64,000 nt of DNA, taken from assembly GCA_030549775.1 (NCBI GenBank), contig CM060180.1, positions 82,801,672-82,865,671 of the forward strand. Reading direction: 5' to 3'. This document shows, piece by piece, positions 23,110 through 37,000 of this stretch. Source of the stretch: Tamarix chinensis. Taxonomy: Eukaryota > Streptophyta > Magnoliopsida > Caryophyllales > Tamaricaceae. The notes beneath the pieces were generated by a model. That model ran no database searches. It had not been told where the DNA came from and saw only the letters and a program-made list of their open reading frames with translations. The position numbers were made by a program, and so were the translations under genes. The first letter of the stretch is position 1, and every line of letters begins with the position of its first letter.

Positions 23110-26100
23110 CACAAAATGAACATACGAGTTGGATGCTTGGATGAGGCCTTCATGGAGTTTTTGTAGTGCTAGCCCTAGCTTTAGCCACCACCCCACTTCC
23201 ACTTCATCCTTAGGAGAGCATCGGGGAGGACTAGCTCTAGAGGGTCACTGGACACCACCCTCCAATCTATATTAGCGAGGAGGATCCCATTATTCTTGAG
23301 GGTTGGATTCAAGATATGGACCACACTTTTGAGGTAGTCAATTTCCCCTCTATTTGGAAGTCAAGCATCGCAACGTTCCTTCTCTGAGGAGTTGTAGATG
23401 CTTGGTGGGCAAGTTACCGTATCTAGGACGACCTGTAGATGCCATAGAAGGATTTTAAGATGATAATTGATGCCAAGTTCTATCTAAAGAGCCTCAAGAG
23501 GGATAAGCTTAAGAAATTCATTCAGCTCACCAAAGGAAGCATGACAGTGAGGCAATACTATGCCCAATTCACCAAACTTTTAAGGCTTGCACTCGGTACA
23601 ACAACTAACAAGCCAATAGTGGTCTACCAATTCAAGCAAGGGCTCCATTTTAGTATCCCCCATATGATGGGTGCAACAACTTTCTCTGGTTTGGCCACTT
23701 TATATGATAAGGCATATATCGTAACGACCATGGTTTAGAAGTAGGTATCCATTTTGGAAAAGAGAAGGCTAGAGATACAAGGCTCCTCAGGTAGGACCCA
23801 CCCCGATGAGGAGGACCTTCAAGATATCAATAGAGGGGCCCTGTTAGAAACTAGGAGCCTCTAAGGGGATTCGCTTGCCAACGATATGAAATGAACCATT
23901 AAGGATGTGATTGTGGAGGTAAACCATCACAACACATACTCTATAGGAAGATAGACCACTGACCTTTTAAGTTCTAGAACTAGAGAAGCTTTCATTAGCC
24001 TTAGGGAAGTTTGTTCTAGTAGAGTGGACATTTAGTGTCGCAGTAGTAGGTCTAATAGTAGTATGCCAACCAAGCATAACCTCAGCAGTTTTAGCAAAGA
24101 GAATATGCCCCAGTTGGTGCACAAAACAAAGAGACAAAAAGGGGAGACTACAGGGGGTCCTACTCTTTTCCATAGAGAGGAGGACATGCCTAGGGCACCG
24201 AACGATACCGAGGAGGTTATTAGGGAGGTCAGTCAAGCGAGCATCTGAACGTTAACAGCTAGACAGAGGTTGATGGACAATTGGGTGTAATCACGGGTAT
24301 GTTCATCGTCCTTACTCTACCAGTGCATGTACTATTTGATTCGGGTGCCTATTTGTCATTCATGTCTACTAATTTTGTTGCTAGGATTGCCCAATCGCCA
24401 TATACTAGTGTATCCATATCTATGATGTTACCCTCAGGAGATAAACTAGATTGCACTAGGATTTACTTGGAGGTGGCCTTAGTGATACGCTGGGTTAGAA
24501 TTCCTAGTGGAATTGACTGAGATGGACCTATATGACTTTAACTTCATACTAATGATGGACATGTTGGGGAGATATTGTATAGTGAAAGACTACGCATAGG
24601 AGCATATGATGTTATAAGGCCTATGGGGTACTATGGTTTTGTACAAGAAATGAAAACCTAAGCCCAACACCAAGGTCACATCTATAATCATGCTACATGC
24701 ATTGATGTAGAAGGGGTTTTTGATGTACCTGTGTGGTGTCCAAGAGTTAAATAAGCATTTGGAGGCCCTAAGAGATATTCATATGGTTTGGGATTTCCTT
24801 GATTTGTTCCCGGAGAAGATCCCATATATGCCGCTAATGCGTGAAATCAACTTTTCCATTGACCTAGTGCAAGGGGATTAACCTATATCAAGGACCCCTT
24901 ACAAAATGACACGTGTAGAATTAAAGGAGTTGAAGGCTCAATTTGAGGAGTTCTTGGCTCACGGGTACATCTGCTCGAGTGTTCTCTATGGGGAGCACTA
25001 GTCCTACTCATGAAAAAAGAAGGATGGGATCCTCTGTCTATGCATTAAATACCGAGGGTTGAATTATTTGATAGGTAAGAACTGATATCCACTTTTGAGA
25101 ATTGATGACCTTTTTAACTAGCTTCAAGGTGTTGTTATCTCCTCAAAGATTAACCTAAGGTTAAGCTACCACCAATTACGCATTACTAATGCTGACATCA
25201 TGAAGACACCTTTTTGGACATGGTATAGGCATTATGATTTTATAGTGACTCCCTTTGGACTCACTAATTCACCTTTTATCTGTATGGATCTAAAGAAAAG
25301 AATTTTCAGGCCATTCCTTAACCAGCTTGTGGTGGTATACATCGATGACTTCTTGGTGTACTCTTGAGGTAAAGAAGAGCATGAATATCACCTTTAAACT
25401 ATTTTATCCCTCCTTCAAGAGCATTGCCTGTATGCTAAGCTCTTTAAGTGTGGATTTCGACTTCCCAAGGTTGCCTTTCTAGGATACATAATATCAACTA
25501 GAGAATTCACCGTAGATCCGATGAAGATTGTAGCAGCTATAGAATGAAAGGCACCCACAAACATATTAGAGGTTCATAGCTTTCTAGGTATAACTAGGTA
25601 CTATTGACTCTTCGTTTAGAATTTTAAGGATTGCACGCCCTCTAACAAACATGTTAAAGAAGACTACTAGATTTCGGTGGGATGATACTTATGATTCTAA
25701 GAACTGAAGAAGTGCTTGATTAGGATTTAAGGTCTACAGTGACGCATTCAAGGATGGGTTAGGATGTGTATTGATGTAGAATGGTAGGGTGGTTGCCTAC
25801 GCTTACTACTAACTAAAGTGGCATGAATAGAACTACTCGACTCATGATCTGGCATTATTTTTTGTTGTTTTTGCACTCAAAATCTTGAGGCACTATCTAT
25901 ATGGGACAATATGCAAATTCATCATCGACCAGAAGAGTCTCAAATATATATTCACTTAGAAGGAGTTGAACATGAGGTAGAGGAGGTGGTTAGAGTTGGT
26001 AAAGGACTACAATATCGAGTTGACTTACCTCAAGGGTAAGACTAACGTGGTTGTAGATTCCTTAAGTAGGAAGGCCTCTCACTCTGTGAATTCTTGTGTG

Positions 26101-27645
26101 GTGGCTAATCTATTGTTAGAGGAATTTGGTGAGATAGTGGTGGAGCTGATCTAATAAGTTGGTCTTGTGGTTTGCATTAGTACCTTGACAATTGCCTCGA
26201 TAGTGTTTGAGGAGATTTGAGTCAGGGAAGCCTGGAGATATTAAGTTCAAAAGGATATGACAAAAGATATTATAGGATAGAGGTGAAGGATTCTGGATAC
26301 ATAAGAATAGTAGCATTCTCTATAAGGGTTGTTGGTGTGTATCATAATGTTACTCTAATATGAAGTGCCAACTTTTGGAAGAAGGACATTGCACCCCCTA
26401 CTCAGTCCACATAGGAGGAGACAAGTTGTACAAGGACCTTTAGTGGATCTACTAGTAGCCTCTCATAAAGCGGGAGGTAGCAGAGTTTGTGTCACAATAC
26501 CTAGCCTATTAGAAGGTCAAGTTTGAGCACCATAGACCTATAGGGTTAGTCCAGCCTGTAGAAGTGCCAGGATGAAAATAGGTCTCAATCTCCATGGATT
26601 TTGTGAGTGGATTACTGAGAACTCATGGTGGGTGTGGCAGCATCTAGGTCATTATGGATTGACTAACTAAGTTGGAGATTTCCATACTAATAGTCAACCT
26701 AGAGTACAAACTAATTAACCAATGCGTACATGAAGTTCGTGGTTAGTAGGCATGGTATACTTATAGATATTATTTATAATAGGAACTCGAGGTTTCTCTC
26801 CCACTTTAAGGGGAAAATACAGGAGGTCTTGGGAACAAAGCTGAAAATAGTGCTACCTTTCACCCATTTATAGATGGGCAGACCAAGAGGACCATCCAGA
26901 CACTTGATGACATGTTGCAGGCTTGCGTTATGGATTTTCAAGGTTGTTGGTAGACCCATTTTTATTTAGTGTAATTTTCATACAATAATAGCTACCATGT
27001 TAGTATAGGGATGACACCATTTGAGGCACTATATAGATGAAAATGTCAAACACCATTGTGCTGGAGTGACATCAATGAGATTATAGTGTTAGGGACTAAG
27101 ATGATTAGAGAGATAACCTAATAGGTTCATTTGATCTAGGAAAGAATGAGAGGGGCTCAGAGCCATCAGAAGATTTACATTGATCAGAGATGCCATAGTG
27201 ATGATTTTAAGCCCGGGGACAAGGTAGTGTTGAGGGTTTCCCCAACTAAAGGAGTTTAGAGATTTGACTAGAAGGAAAAATTGAGCTCGAGGTATATTGG
27301 CAAGTTGGTAAGATTGTTTACCAGTTTTCAATCTCGCCATAGTTAGCACGTGTCCACCATGTATTTCATGACTTACAATTGTGGAAGTATGTTGCAGATG
27401 CTTCCCACATGCTCTGGCTTGATGAGGTCGAGCTTAATGACTCTCAAACCTATGAGGAGAGGCCTCTACGAATCCTTGATATAAAGGTAAGGCGAACCCA
27501 TATAATCTTAGTTCCACTTATAAATATTCTTTAGAGTAGCTATATTGATGCAGAAGCCACCTAGGAATTAGAAAAGGATATGCAAGAGGTGTACCCTGAA
27601 CTTTTCATTTCTAGAGAGTTAAATTCCAAGACCATTTTCCTTTAA
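23110..27645 (+). pseudogene. gag-pol of Tekay-like chromovirus (many stops)
   Basis: Pieces in order: gag, with the clearest block at 23460-23738 ('MTVRQYYAQFTKLLRLA', typical of gypsy gag 'GxMTVxEYxxxF'); protease at about 24281-24520 with active-site DSGA; RT about 24880-25500 with an intact YIDD box near 25338; RNase H about 25730-26085, ending 'GKTNVVVDSLSRKA'; and integrase about 26350-27100, including 'SMDFVSGLLRTHGG'. A C-terminal chromodomain-like tail at about 27545-27620 reads EAT-stop-ELEKDMQEVYPELF, with the usual tryptophan codon of 'EATWE' turned into TAG. Many stops and frameshifts make it a pseudogene, although some catalytic motifs survive. Confidence 0.75.
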
Positions 27646-27784
27646 AGGGGTAGTGTTTAGTAGCATAATGTCCTCATCATTAGGTTTAATCACTAAAACC
27701 ACCATTGTCCTCACTCCCTTGTCCCTCTTACCAAGCCTTGGTATGTGACTTCAGGGACAGAGTCTTCCTTTAATGGGATAGTGA

Positions 27785-30775
27785 TGTAATACCCTAAAAT
27801 TTTAAAATCTGAAATTTAATTATCAACAAAATTTATTTAACCTAATTAAGAGATTTTTATTTTAATTATTGAGTCTAAAATAATTTATAGGCAAATTATA
27901 TTAATTTATATAATTATTTATTATTATATTATTGGCACTAAGCCAAATTTTATTCCAAAAATCTAACATAAATCCCACAATTTTCTTTTCCCCCTTTTCC
28001 TTTTCTTTCTTTTTCTTTTTCTTTTTCCTCCTTTTCTCCATTTTCCTTTTCTTCTTTCTCTCCTTTCTCCCCTTTCTCCCCAAGCAACCTAAGCCCTTCT
28101 CCCTCTTTTTTTTTTCTTTTTCTTTTCCCTTGGGTTGCCAAGCTATCCCCCCCATTTTATTTTCCTTCCTTTATTTTTCTCCACCCTCTATGCCTATAGA
28201 GCCCCTTTTCCCCTACTTCCCTTATCCTTTTCTCCAAAGGCTGAAGTTAGTGTAGGCTACACCTTCTAATGCCACTACTGTCGGGCATTATTCCCCTTAT
28301 TACCACCACTAGGCCTCAACCACCCTACATAGGTACCCCATCTTGTTTAGCCACCCAAATAGCCATTCCTCTCCTTTCTCTCTCCCTCCTTTTCCTCCTC
28401 CCTCTCGACTTTGTGCCACTCTATAACACCACCAATTGCTAAATCCACCCCCAACCATCCTCCTCACCAGCCTATCCTAGTGTCGCCACCATCCCTGACC
28501 CTATGTTGCTAAACGTTGCCTTTATCTATTAAAAATTAGCCACCGCCGCCGCACCATTTTTCTTCCCCATTTTGGCCACCTCCACTTTCTTTCCTCTCCT
28601 TGAGTTTTCTTTAGTCTAGGTTCCTATTTATTCCTTTGTTTTAAAGAATAAAAGAAAATTTAAATTATGTAAATTCCCCCCTTTCTAGGTATTGTTTAGG
28701 TGATAGTGGAAGAGGAGGCGTAATTTATATGTGCTTAGAGACCGGAGCCGCTCTGGTAAGGATACAGTCATAGCTAGCACTTATTGTTGTTAAAATATAA
28801 CCTTCTATGTGTTATGTAAAGACATGCATAAAATGTTAGATGATTTTAGGGTTAAATGTGCAGCTTGTCTTGACAATAACTATAGGTAAAAGTATGTGTG
28901 GATATGACTATATTGGTTTTAAGTGTTGATGTGTATCTCTATTTTATGATATTACTGTTGAAAAGTTTGGGGGAGTCCTTAAGTTGAATGCATTATAACT
29001 TAGGTAGGGTTTCGAGAACTGGGACATTTTGGTTAATATTAGGAAAAGTAACAAGTATGGTACTTTAGAGTGTGCATTGGCTTTAAATAAGTCAAAGGTG
29101 TTATACTAAATAATTGTGGCAAAGATAATGAGGAATAGGGTAATCACGGTATGGGAAGGAATAACCATGCGTGGGTGGGTAAAACCTAAGGAGAGTTATG
29201 ACCATGGGCAAGTAGAATGGGGACTTATTGCTAAGAAGTGGGTATAGGGATTAATGATAACATTGTTGGGTAGCCTTGCACACTTGAGGAGTCCTTGGAG
29301 TACTAAAGGATGAGAAGGTACTAAAAAGTGAAAATCAGGTTTTGGGAGGCCAAAGCACAAAATCCTAGGGGTAGGTTATTATCACATGTATGAAGTGGGG
29401 AGTTGGGCTATAACCCTATATTATGATGTTAACCATGCTATTTGGGGAATGTGTACTAATTGTAATAGCTATATGGGATAAGTGGACGTTGTTATAACCA
29501 TAACAAGGAATTATGGTTTTGAGAAAGTCTGATTTGGAAGGTTATTATCACATGTGTAAAATTGGGGAGTCAGGCTACAAAAATTGAGGGGATGACTAGT
29601 CATAGTAATATACACATGGGTATGGAAAATTAGGGCTAAACAAGTAGTAGAGAAGGGGCTAGGCCAATTAGGAAAAAAAATAGGCTTTTGAGGAGTAACT
29701 CTAGAGGCCATTTACTATAATATGTGAGAAGCGGGGGCAATATGCCATTCCTTTTGATAAAGGGGTTTTCAATGATCTATTTAGGTTTTTTAGAAAAATT
29801 GAGGGACTCAAAGGAATACTAGGGGTAAGGATGTACCTGAGGTTATGAAATTAGGATCTCCAAAGGAACAGGGTTGTTTTGGGATGGTAGTAGGGTAAGA
29901 GCCATGCATAGGGTACGTGTGATTATTATTACCTACAAAAAAGTAAAATAAACCATCGTAAGATTATAGCATTAGGGAAAGAGACTAATTACTTACGGTG
30001 GAACACCATATGGATCAGGATCGGTTGTACTTTATTTACTAATCCACTAGTGAGAATAGTGGCCAGAAGCGTTATACCCTAGGGTTGTACTTTATTTACC
30101 ATTCCATCGGTGAGAATAGTAGCCATAAGCATTTTGTCCCAAGGTTATACTTTGATTATTGTTCCACTAGTGAGAATAGGGGGGGTCCATGAACCTACAT
30201 GGAACAAATCATGAGTTGACTAATTATTATATTAATACTTTGAGTTCTTATAAATGAATGAACCAGTATGATAGACTTATGTGCATGACTTTCCTTATTG
30301 TGGTGACATTAATATCCCTAACCTGCATGACTGTATTGTTACCTTACTTAGTACATAGCATACTGATCACCCCTATTATGGGTGTTGCTCATTCCCATGA
30401 CTTTGTTAGATGACTTTGCTGCATACGATGCTATGATCAGGGCAGAGTGATGCTCTTCTGTCCAAGGTTGGGGATCGGAGATAGTGACATCAAGTTGTTG
30501 TATTTATTAGTTTTGTTTGCGTAAATGTTTTAGATAAAATTTATTTTTATATTTCAGTACTCCTTTTGGAAACAGACACCTAACCTTATTTATGATATAA
30601 ATTGCTACTTTTTTATGCTTGTCATGATTTGCATACCGTTTGTATTGCTTTATAGTTGCTATAATGATGGCTTGGGACCAGACTTATTATGATTACTATG
30701 GTGAAACCCCTTTATAGTTGGATGATCTTACGTTAAAAATGAAAATTTTTAGTAGTAGATTTTAGGGGTGCTATA
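27785..30775 (+). repeat. 3' LTR of Tekay-like element
   Basis: It starts TGTAATACCCTAAAATTTT and ends AGGGGTGCTATA (a decayed GGGGGTGTTACA). It contains a pyrimidine-rich block (27972-28230), a 'GACCGGAGCCGCTCTGG' segment near 28740 and a 60-bp tandem module. Reading frames over the pyrimidine block on both strands are low-complexity artefacts. Its last 1.3 kb belong to the tandem duplication and reappear at 41949-43268. Confidence 0.8.
30023..30190 (+). repeat. 60-bp tandem module in the Tekay-like LTR (3 units)
   Basis: Units start near 30023, 30083 and 30143. Each begins with 'GTTGTACTTTATTTAC' or a close variant and contains 'CCACTAGTGAGAATAGTGGCC'-type text. The same module is present in the truncated 5' LTR (22125-22220) and in the duplicated copy (about 42517-42675). 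Confidence 0.8.
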
Positions 30776-33371
30776 GTGTGATTTGTAAAAGTTTTGGAAA
30801 AGTTTGAAACAAGAGGAAAATGGTTTTTCTAGTGTACTAGTAGGTTAATTTTATGAACTAGTTGACTAATTCATTATTTTCAGCTTGGTTTTTTGGTTTA
30901 GGTTAATCAGTTGATTGATTATGAAAAATCAATATCGACCGGTTCACTTAACCTAGGTAATTTTTGGATTCAACTTTGTATGTAGTTTTTTTTCTTCAAT
31001 AATCTTGAATCATTGTAATCAAGCTCTAAATAATTTTTTATACCATATTTAATGGTTTGTTACCATTAATCCTAGATTTTCCATGCCTCAAATGAATTTA
31101 GGGGACCAAAATTATCAAAAGGTGGTGACGACTTCACCGCTATTATCTTCTTCTCCCTTGATTCTCTCTCTCCCCCTCCCCCTCCTCTATACAACCCTAG
31201 AATAGGTGATCTTGTCCCTACAACCCACAAAAAATCATATAAATTCTCTTGTCTCTAAATTTATGTGGTGCATTGCCCTAGAGTTCCTCAATTGTCCCCA
31301 CTTTAGCCAAGGAGGAAGCCATCTCTAGATCTTCTAATATTCACCTTGATATCTCCAAATTTGAGTAAGAGAATTAGTGTTTTGAGTTATAAAACCCATT
31401 ACCCTTCATTCCCTATCAGATCTCTACCTCATTATTAAGCCATAACCCTATTTTCTCTTGCTCTCTCTCCACCACCAAAACCTTACTTTCTCCTCTATTC
31501 CCTCTTTACTTATCTTATTTTCTCTTCTTGCTCTCTACTTAGGATATTTTTCACCTCTTCTAATTATTCCTTTAACTCTTTCTTATTTACCTCTTAATCA
31601 AGATGGGGTGAAATTTAAAAAAAAAATTGAGGACTTGAATCCTTCCCTTGGTTTCTCATTCAACAGATGTGGTATTTTCCAAATTTTCCATACGCGTTAT
31701 TTTATAAGAATTTAAGGATGTTTTATTGAAGTTTTTTTCTTTTATTTTAAGGTGTTCAAGGTGTGTTCGTTTTCTACTATGGGTTTTTCACTACTTGGTG
31801 TGGTTTTTGGTAAGCTTCACTTGAGATAAGTTATTCTTACCTTATGATATGGAGTGACTAAGCATGTGGGTCAGTGTAGATTTGGAATGTGGATTCTCAT
31901 ATGTATATGTGATAATAATAGCGCTTATTGTGAGCTATATCATTAGTTTTGTTATTTTGGGGGAAATACAAGTTATGTATATACATTCGTGATTAATTGG
32001 AAATGTAGCATGATTAAGTTATTAAGTATGATTAATATTAGTTTTATAAGTGACCAATGATATAGATGTGGCATGATTGATAACTGAGGACTAAATTTGT
32101 ATATGAAAATACATGTGTAAACTATTTTGCATAGATTGATCAATTGGTTTGGCCAAATTGATCAAATAGTCTCCGGAACATTTAACAAGTAAGCTAACTA
32201 ATTGACCGATTCGTTTGTGGTATATTTGTTTTGGTCTCGCCTTAAACCCATCACCTTATTTGGCCATACTAATTGGTTGGTTTATTAAATATATGATAGG
32301 CTAGGCAAACTAATCAACTGGTTTTGGTAAGGGCGCTAGAGCTTGGTTGTGGCAAACCAATTGATTGGCTTTTACCATAATGCTTTCATTGATACTTTTT
32401 GAACTTGTAAAAGTTTGGGACTTGATATTATTTTATGATGTGGTGCTTGGATGATGGAAATATCCTATTTAACGTGAATTAATTAACTCAATTGATATAT
32501 TAAATTGGTCAAGTATTGATGGTATCATCTCTAAGTTTCCTTGATGTGTTATGATAGATAACTTGGAATAATTATGTGGCTATGGTTAGCTTGGTATACT
32601 ATGTGGCCCTTGTTTGGCATATGGTTTGGTAAAGTGGAAGATCATAAAGCACTATATGGGACTAGATTATATAATCCTTGATTAACTACTTAGGGTTAGT
32701 CCGCCTTTGAGAGTTTATAATATTTACATTCAGGTGGGATCCTAGTTGATCCCACTGCCTTTCCTATTTTAGACAATGCTAATGTACTAGAGGATATCAA
32801 TACTAAAGAGTATGGTCACCTAGGTGGTTTTCTTCACTTCGGTCAAACTTTATGTCAATTGGTGGTTTTGTTGGCTTTTATCAGACTTATGTCCTTTAGT
32901 TATTGGTTTGAATTTTATGGGAATTGAGAGAAAAAAAGAGATGATCTAACCCATTGCTTAAAAAAAATATGAATAAATTGTTATATAACTCAACAATCAA
33001 AATCTTAGGAATGATTAAATGGAATGCACCTTGGAGTTTACCTTAGTAAATTGTCACTTCACATCTTCCTATGCTAATACCTATGACTCCTGTATTTTGT
33101 GACAATATGATGAACCATAAATTTTCTGCACTTGGTGACAAACATTATATTTTCATGACTATCATTAAGCATGATGTCATATACTTCTATATGCATGTAT
33201 AGGGTACCCTTTTGAGAATATCATGACAGTAAACATGTGAGTTGGCATGCTACTACATAAATATGAGAGTGTGTTATTAAGACTCGTATGCCTATTATAA
33301 CCATATGTGCATCACAACCTCCTATGATAAAGAAATTGGTTTAATCAGTACATAGCATACTATTGTGCCTG
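30776..33371 (+). other. Duplicated non-coding sequence, probably a second gypsy LTR remnant
   Basis: No gene is supported. A short reading frame at 31458-31715 has a counterpart at 43952 whose C-terminus is replaced by a TA-repeat; it has no recognisable domain. The segment up to 'GGGTGTTATA' at 39741 (Copia insertion removed) resembles a gypsy LTR. It carries 'CAGTACATAGCATACT.TTGTGCCTG', similar to 'CAGTACATAGCATACTGATCACC' in the Tekay-like LTR, followed by 'GACTTTGTGC.GGTAGTTGG' and a GGGTGTTATA end. It may be a related LTR placed next to the first. Confidence 0.4.
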
Positions 33372-33376
33372 TTTAC

Positions 33377-33944
33377 TGTTAAATAGATTGTAATATATAT
33401 ATATATATATAAGAGAGTTTCATTTGAATTAATTTGAAAAGTCATGATTGTTGACATGGTGTCTTTTCATTTGAATTAATTTGAAAAGTCATGATTGTTG
33501 ACTTGGTGTCTTTTCATTTGAATTAATTTGAAAAGTCATGATTGTTGATGATCCAAGGAACACTTTGGTTCACAGGCTTGGTACCTGTTCGAAGGGACTT
33601 CATTAACTCTATAAATAACCCCCACCATCAACCGGAAAAATTAATTCGGAAATTCAGATTTTTTGGAAATTCTAATAGTTCTCTCTCTTCTCTCTCTCTC
33701 TCTACTTTTTCGATTCCTATATTCCTAGTTGAGTACAAGCATAACGTTGTGTTCGCTGGAATCCTATTAGATTAAAGTGCTACATCTGATAGGAATGAAA
33801 ATCCATTCTATCTTGGAAGACGATTGTTCACAACCTTGAGCACCGTGTGAGGGAGCAAAATCGTCTTAAGGACACATCGTGACTTCGGTGGGCTCAGATA
33901 AATTATTACGGTATTCTATTATATTTTATACTATACATCCAACA
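33377..33944 (+). repeat. 5' LTR of Copia element
   Basis: A 568-bp LTR. It contains three 47-bp tandem units starting at 33421, 33468 and 33515 (CATTTGAATTAATTTGAAAA...). The TATA box TATAAATA is at 33610-33617. Over the ~390 bp after the tandem units about a dozen substitutions from the 3' LTR were counted by hand. A standard iMet primer-binding site was not seen directly after the LTR. Confidence 0.9.
33610..33617 (+). promoter_or_regulatory. Copia LTR TATA box
   Basis: TATAAATA in the context CTCTATAAATAACC. It is identical in the 3' LTR at 38944-38951 and is the likely core promoter of the element. Confidence 0.65.
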
Positions 33945-34084
33945 ATATTAAGATGATTTTATTTATTTATTTTATATTTCATTTATTTGTTATAGTATAG
34001 AAAGTGGTATTTATTTGATAAATAATTATACTAGTTTTCTTCTACTCCTTTGTTATTTGTCGAACTTCTGTTTTTGTAACAGAA

Positions 34085-37000
34085 ATGGCTTCATCTGCAA
34101 ATATTGTTGCAAGTTCCACAAATCCTGTGGGTGTTGGTGAAAAGCCACCAAAGTTCAATGGGTCGGATTTTAAGTGTTGGCAACAGAAGATGCTTTTCTA
34201 TCTGACTACATTAAATTTGGCAAAGCATCTCAATGAGAGTCCTCCAAAGGTTGATGAAAAAGAGACTGATGTAGTCAAAGTGGCTGCAATAGATGCATGG
34301 AATCATTCCGACTTTCTTTGCAAGAATTATATTCTAAATGATTTGGATGACACATTATATAATGTGTATTTTGGTACTAAAACAGCAAAGGAACTGTGGG
34401 ATTCTTTAGATACCAAGTATAATACAAAGGACGCCGGAATAAAGAAATTTATTGTTGGTCGTTTTCTCGATTATAAAATGGTGGATAACAAGTCGGTAAT
34501 ATCCCAAGTGGAAGAGATTCAGGTTATTATTCATGATATTCATGCTGAGGGTACGTCCCTGAGTGATTCCTTTCAGGTAGTAGCGGTAATTGAAAAACTA
34601 CCACCATATTGGAAAGATTTTAAGAACTACCTCAAGCATAAGCGTAAGGAAATGAAACTTGAGGATCTCATAGTCCGTCTAAGAATTGAGGAAGACAACC
34701 GCAAGTCCAGAGGCTCAAATCTAATGGCATCAAGAGCCAATGTGGTGGAAAATGGATCAAAGAAGAGTAAGAAAAGGAAGCACAATGGAGATAGTTATAA
34801 TACAGGATCTAATGTCTCCAAGAAATTCAATGGAAAGTGCTATGAATGTGGCAAGTAAGGGCATCGTGCAAAGGATTGTCGCAATCCAAAAAAGTCTAAG
34901 AAAAGCAATGCTCAAGCGAATGTCACAGAGATAGACGAGTTATCTGAAGATCTTGATGTTGTCAATCTATATGCAGTAGTGTCACAATGCAACCTTATAG
35001 GCAATGCTAAGGAATGGTGGGTAGACACCGGAGCCACTCGTCACATATGTGGTAACAAGTGGATGTTTTTTGAGTATCAACCTATAGAAGGTGATGAAGA
35101 ACAACTCTTCATGGGAAATGCTTCATCTTCTAAGGTCATCGGTCGTGGAAAGGTGATACTGAAGTTGACAAGAAAACCTTACTTTGAATGATGTGCTCCA
35201 TGTACCAAATATCCGGAAGAATTTAATTTCAGGATCCCTACTAAGTAGGAATGGTTTTAAGTTGATCTTTGTATCCGATCAATTTATACTTATTAAGAAT
35301 GAGATGTTTGTAGGAAAGGGCTATCTCAGTGATGGGATCTTTAAGATGAATGTAATGACTATTGTACCCAAAGTTAATAATAATAAGAGTGTTTCTTCTT
35401 CTTATATGCCTGAGTCATTTAATATTTGGCACGAACGATTAGGACATGTTAATTATGATACCATTCGAAGGTTAATTAATTTAGAGTGTTTGCCTAAATG
35501 CGATTTTAATCCTAATCATAAATGTGAAATATGTGTTGAGGCCAAGATGGAAAGGAAACCCTTTCATTCTATTGAAAGGAACACATAACCTCTAGATTTA
35601 ATTCACACTGATGTGTGTGATTTAAAATTTGTGCAAACTAGAGGTGGTAAAAAGTATTTTATTACTTTCATAGATGATAGCACCCGTTATTGCTATGTGT
35701 ATTTGCTACGAAGCAAAGATGAAGCAATTGATATGTTTAAACACTTCAAAGCAGAAGTTGAGAATCAACTTGGTAGAAAGATTAAGTCTATAAGAAGCGA
35801 TAGAGGAGGTGAATACGAATACCCTTTTGAACAATTTTGTTTAGAAAATGGTATTATTCACCAAACTACTGCTCCTTATACGCCTCAATATAATGGAATT
35901 GCAGAAAGCAAGAATAGAACTTTGAAGGACATGATGAATGCCATGTTGATTAGTTCTGGTTTACCACAGAACTTATGGGGGGAAGCCTTATTAACTGCAA
36001 ATTTTATTCTCAATAAGATGCCTCATAAGAAAACCCACAATATTCCATATGAGTTATGGAAAGGTCACAAGCCTAACTATAAATACTTAAAGGTGTGGGG
36101 GTGCTTAACAAAAGTACCAGTTCCTAAACCTAAGAGGACTAAGTTAGGACCGAAAACCATTGATTGTGTATTCATTGGTTATGCACATAACAGCAGTGCA
36201 TATCGTTTCCTTGTCCACAAATCAGAGGTTCCTGATATTGATGCCAACACTATTATAGAATCAAGGGATACTATATTCTTTGAAAATATTTTCCCTACAA
36301 ATGAATAATGAATCAGTTTCACTAAAGAGGCTAAGAGAGTCTATTAGTGATGGGAATAAAGAAGTTAATTCAGATGAACCTAGACGAAGTAAGAGAGCTA
36401 GGATCTCTAAATCATTTGGACCTGATTATCTAACATATTTGTTAGAAAATGAGCCTCAAACATTTAAAGAAGCTATATCCTCTCCTGAATCTTCTTATTG
36501 GAAAGAAGCAATAAATAGTGAAATTGAATCCATCATACAAAATCATACGTGGGAAGTAGTGGACTTGCCTCGTAGGAATAAACCCCTAGGATGTAAGTGG
36601 ATCTTTAAGAAGAAATTAAAGGCTGATGGTTTAATTGACAAATACAAGGCAAGGCTTGTAGTTAAAGGATACAAGCAAAAGGAAGATGTTGATTTTTTCG
36701 ACACATATTCACCAGTTACAAGAATTATGTCTATACGTATGCTATTGGCAATAGCAGCTGTAAAGGGTCTTGAAGTACATCAAATGGATGTAAAAACAAC
36801 ATTCTTGAATGGTGAATTAGAGGAAGAGATCTATATGGAACACCCCAGGGGTTTATTGCTCCTGGTCAAGAGAAAAAGGTTTGTCGGCTTATTAAATTTC
36901 CCTATGGATTAAAACAGGCACCTAAGTAATGGCATGAGAAATTTGACAGTGTAATGTTGTCAAATGGATTCAGGATAAATGAGTCTGACAAATGTGTTTA

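Larger units (their letters stand above)
22111..30775 (+). mobile_element. Tekay/Del-like chromovirus (Ty3/gypsy), decayed, 5' LTR truncated
   Basis: A truncated 5' LTR (22111-22853) is followed by an iMet primer-binding site, gag, protease, RT, RNase H, integrase and a chromodomain-like C-terminus, then a full 3' LTR of 2,991 bp (27785-30775). The 5' LTR copy corresponds only to the last ~740 bp of the 3' LTR, so more than 2 kb of it, and any left flank, is missing. The long LTRs, the 'GGGGGTGTTACA' LTR end and the C-terminal 'EATWE..M...YPELF'-type motif support the Tekay/Del assignment. Confidence 0.75.

Noticed and set aside
27901..28255. Lysine-rich and phenylalanine-rich frames
   Set aside because: Pyrimidine-rich tract inside the Tekay-like 3' LTR.
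31458..31715. 85-codon frame with a hydrophobic, membrane-like segment, repeated at 43952
   Set aside because: The two copies differ by a TA-repeat that replaces the C-terminus; no domain is seen and it lies in an LTR-like remnant. It is shared only because the region is duplicated.
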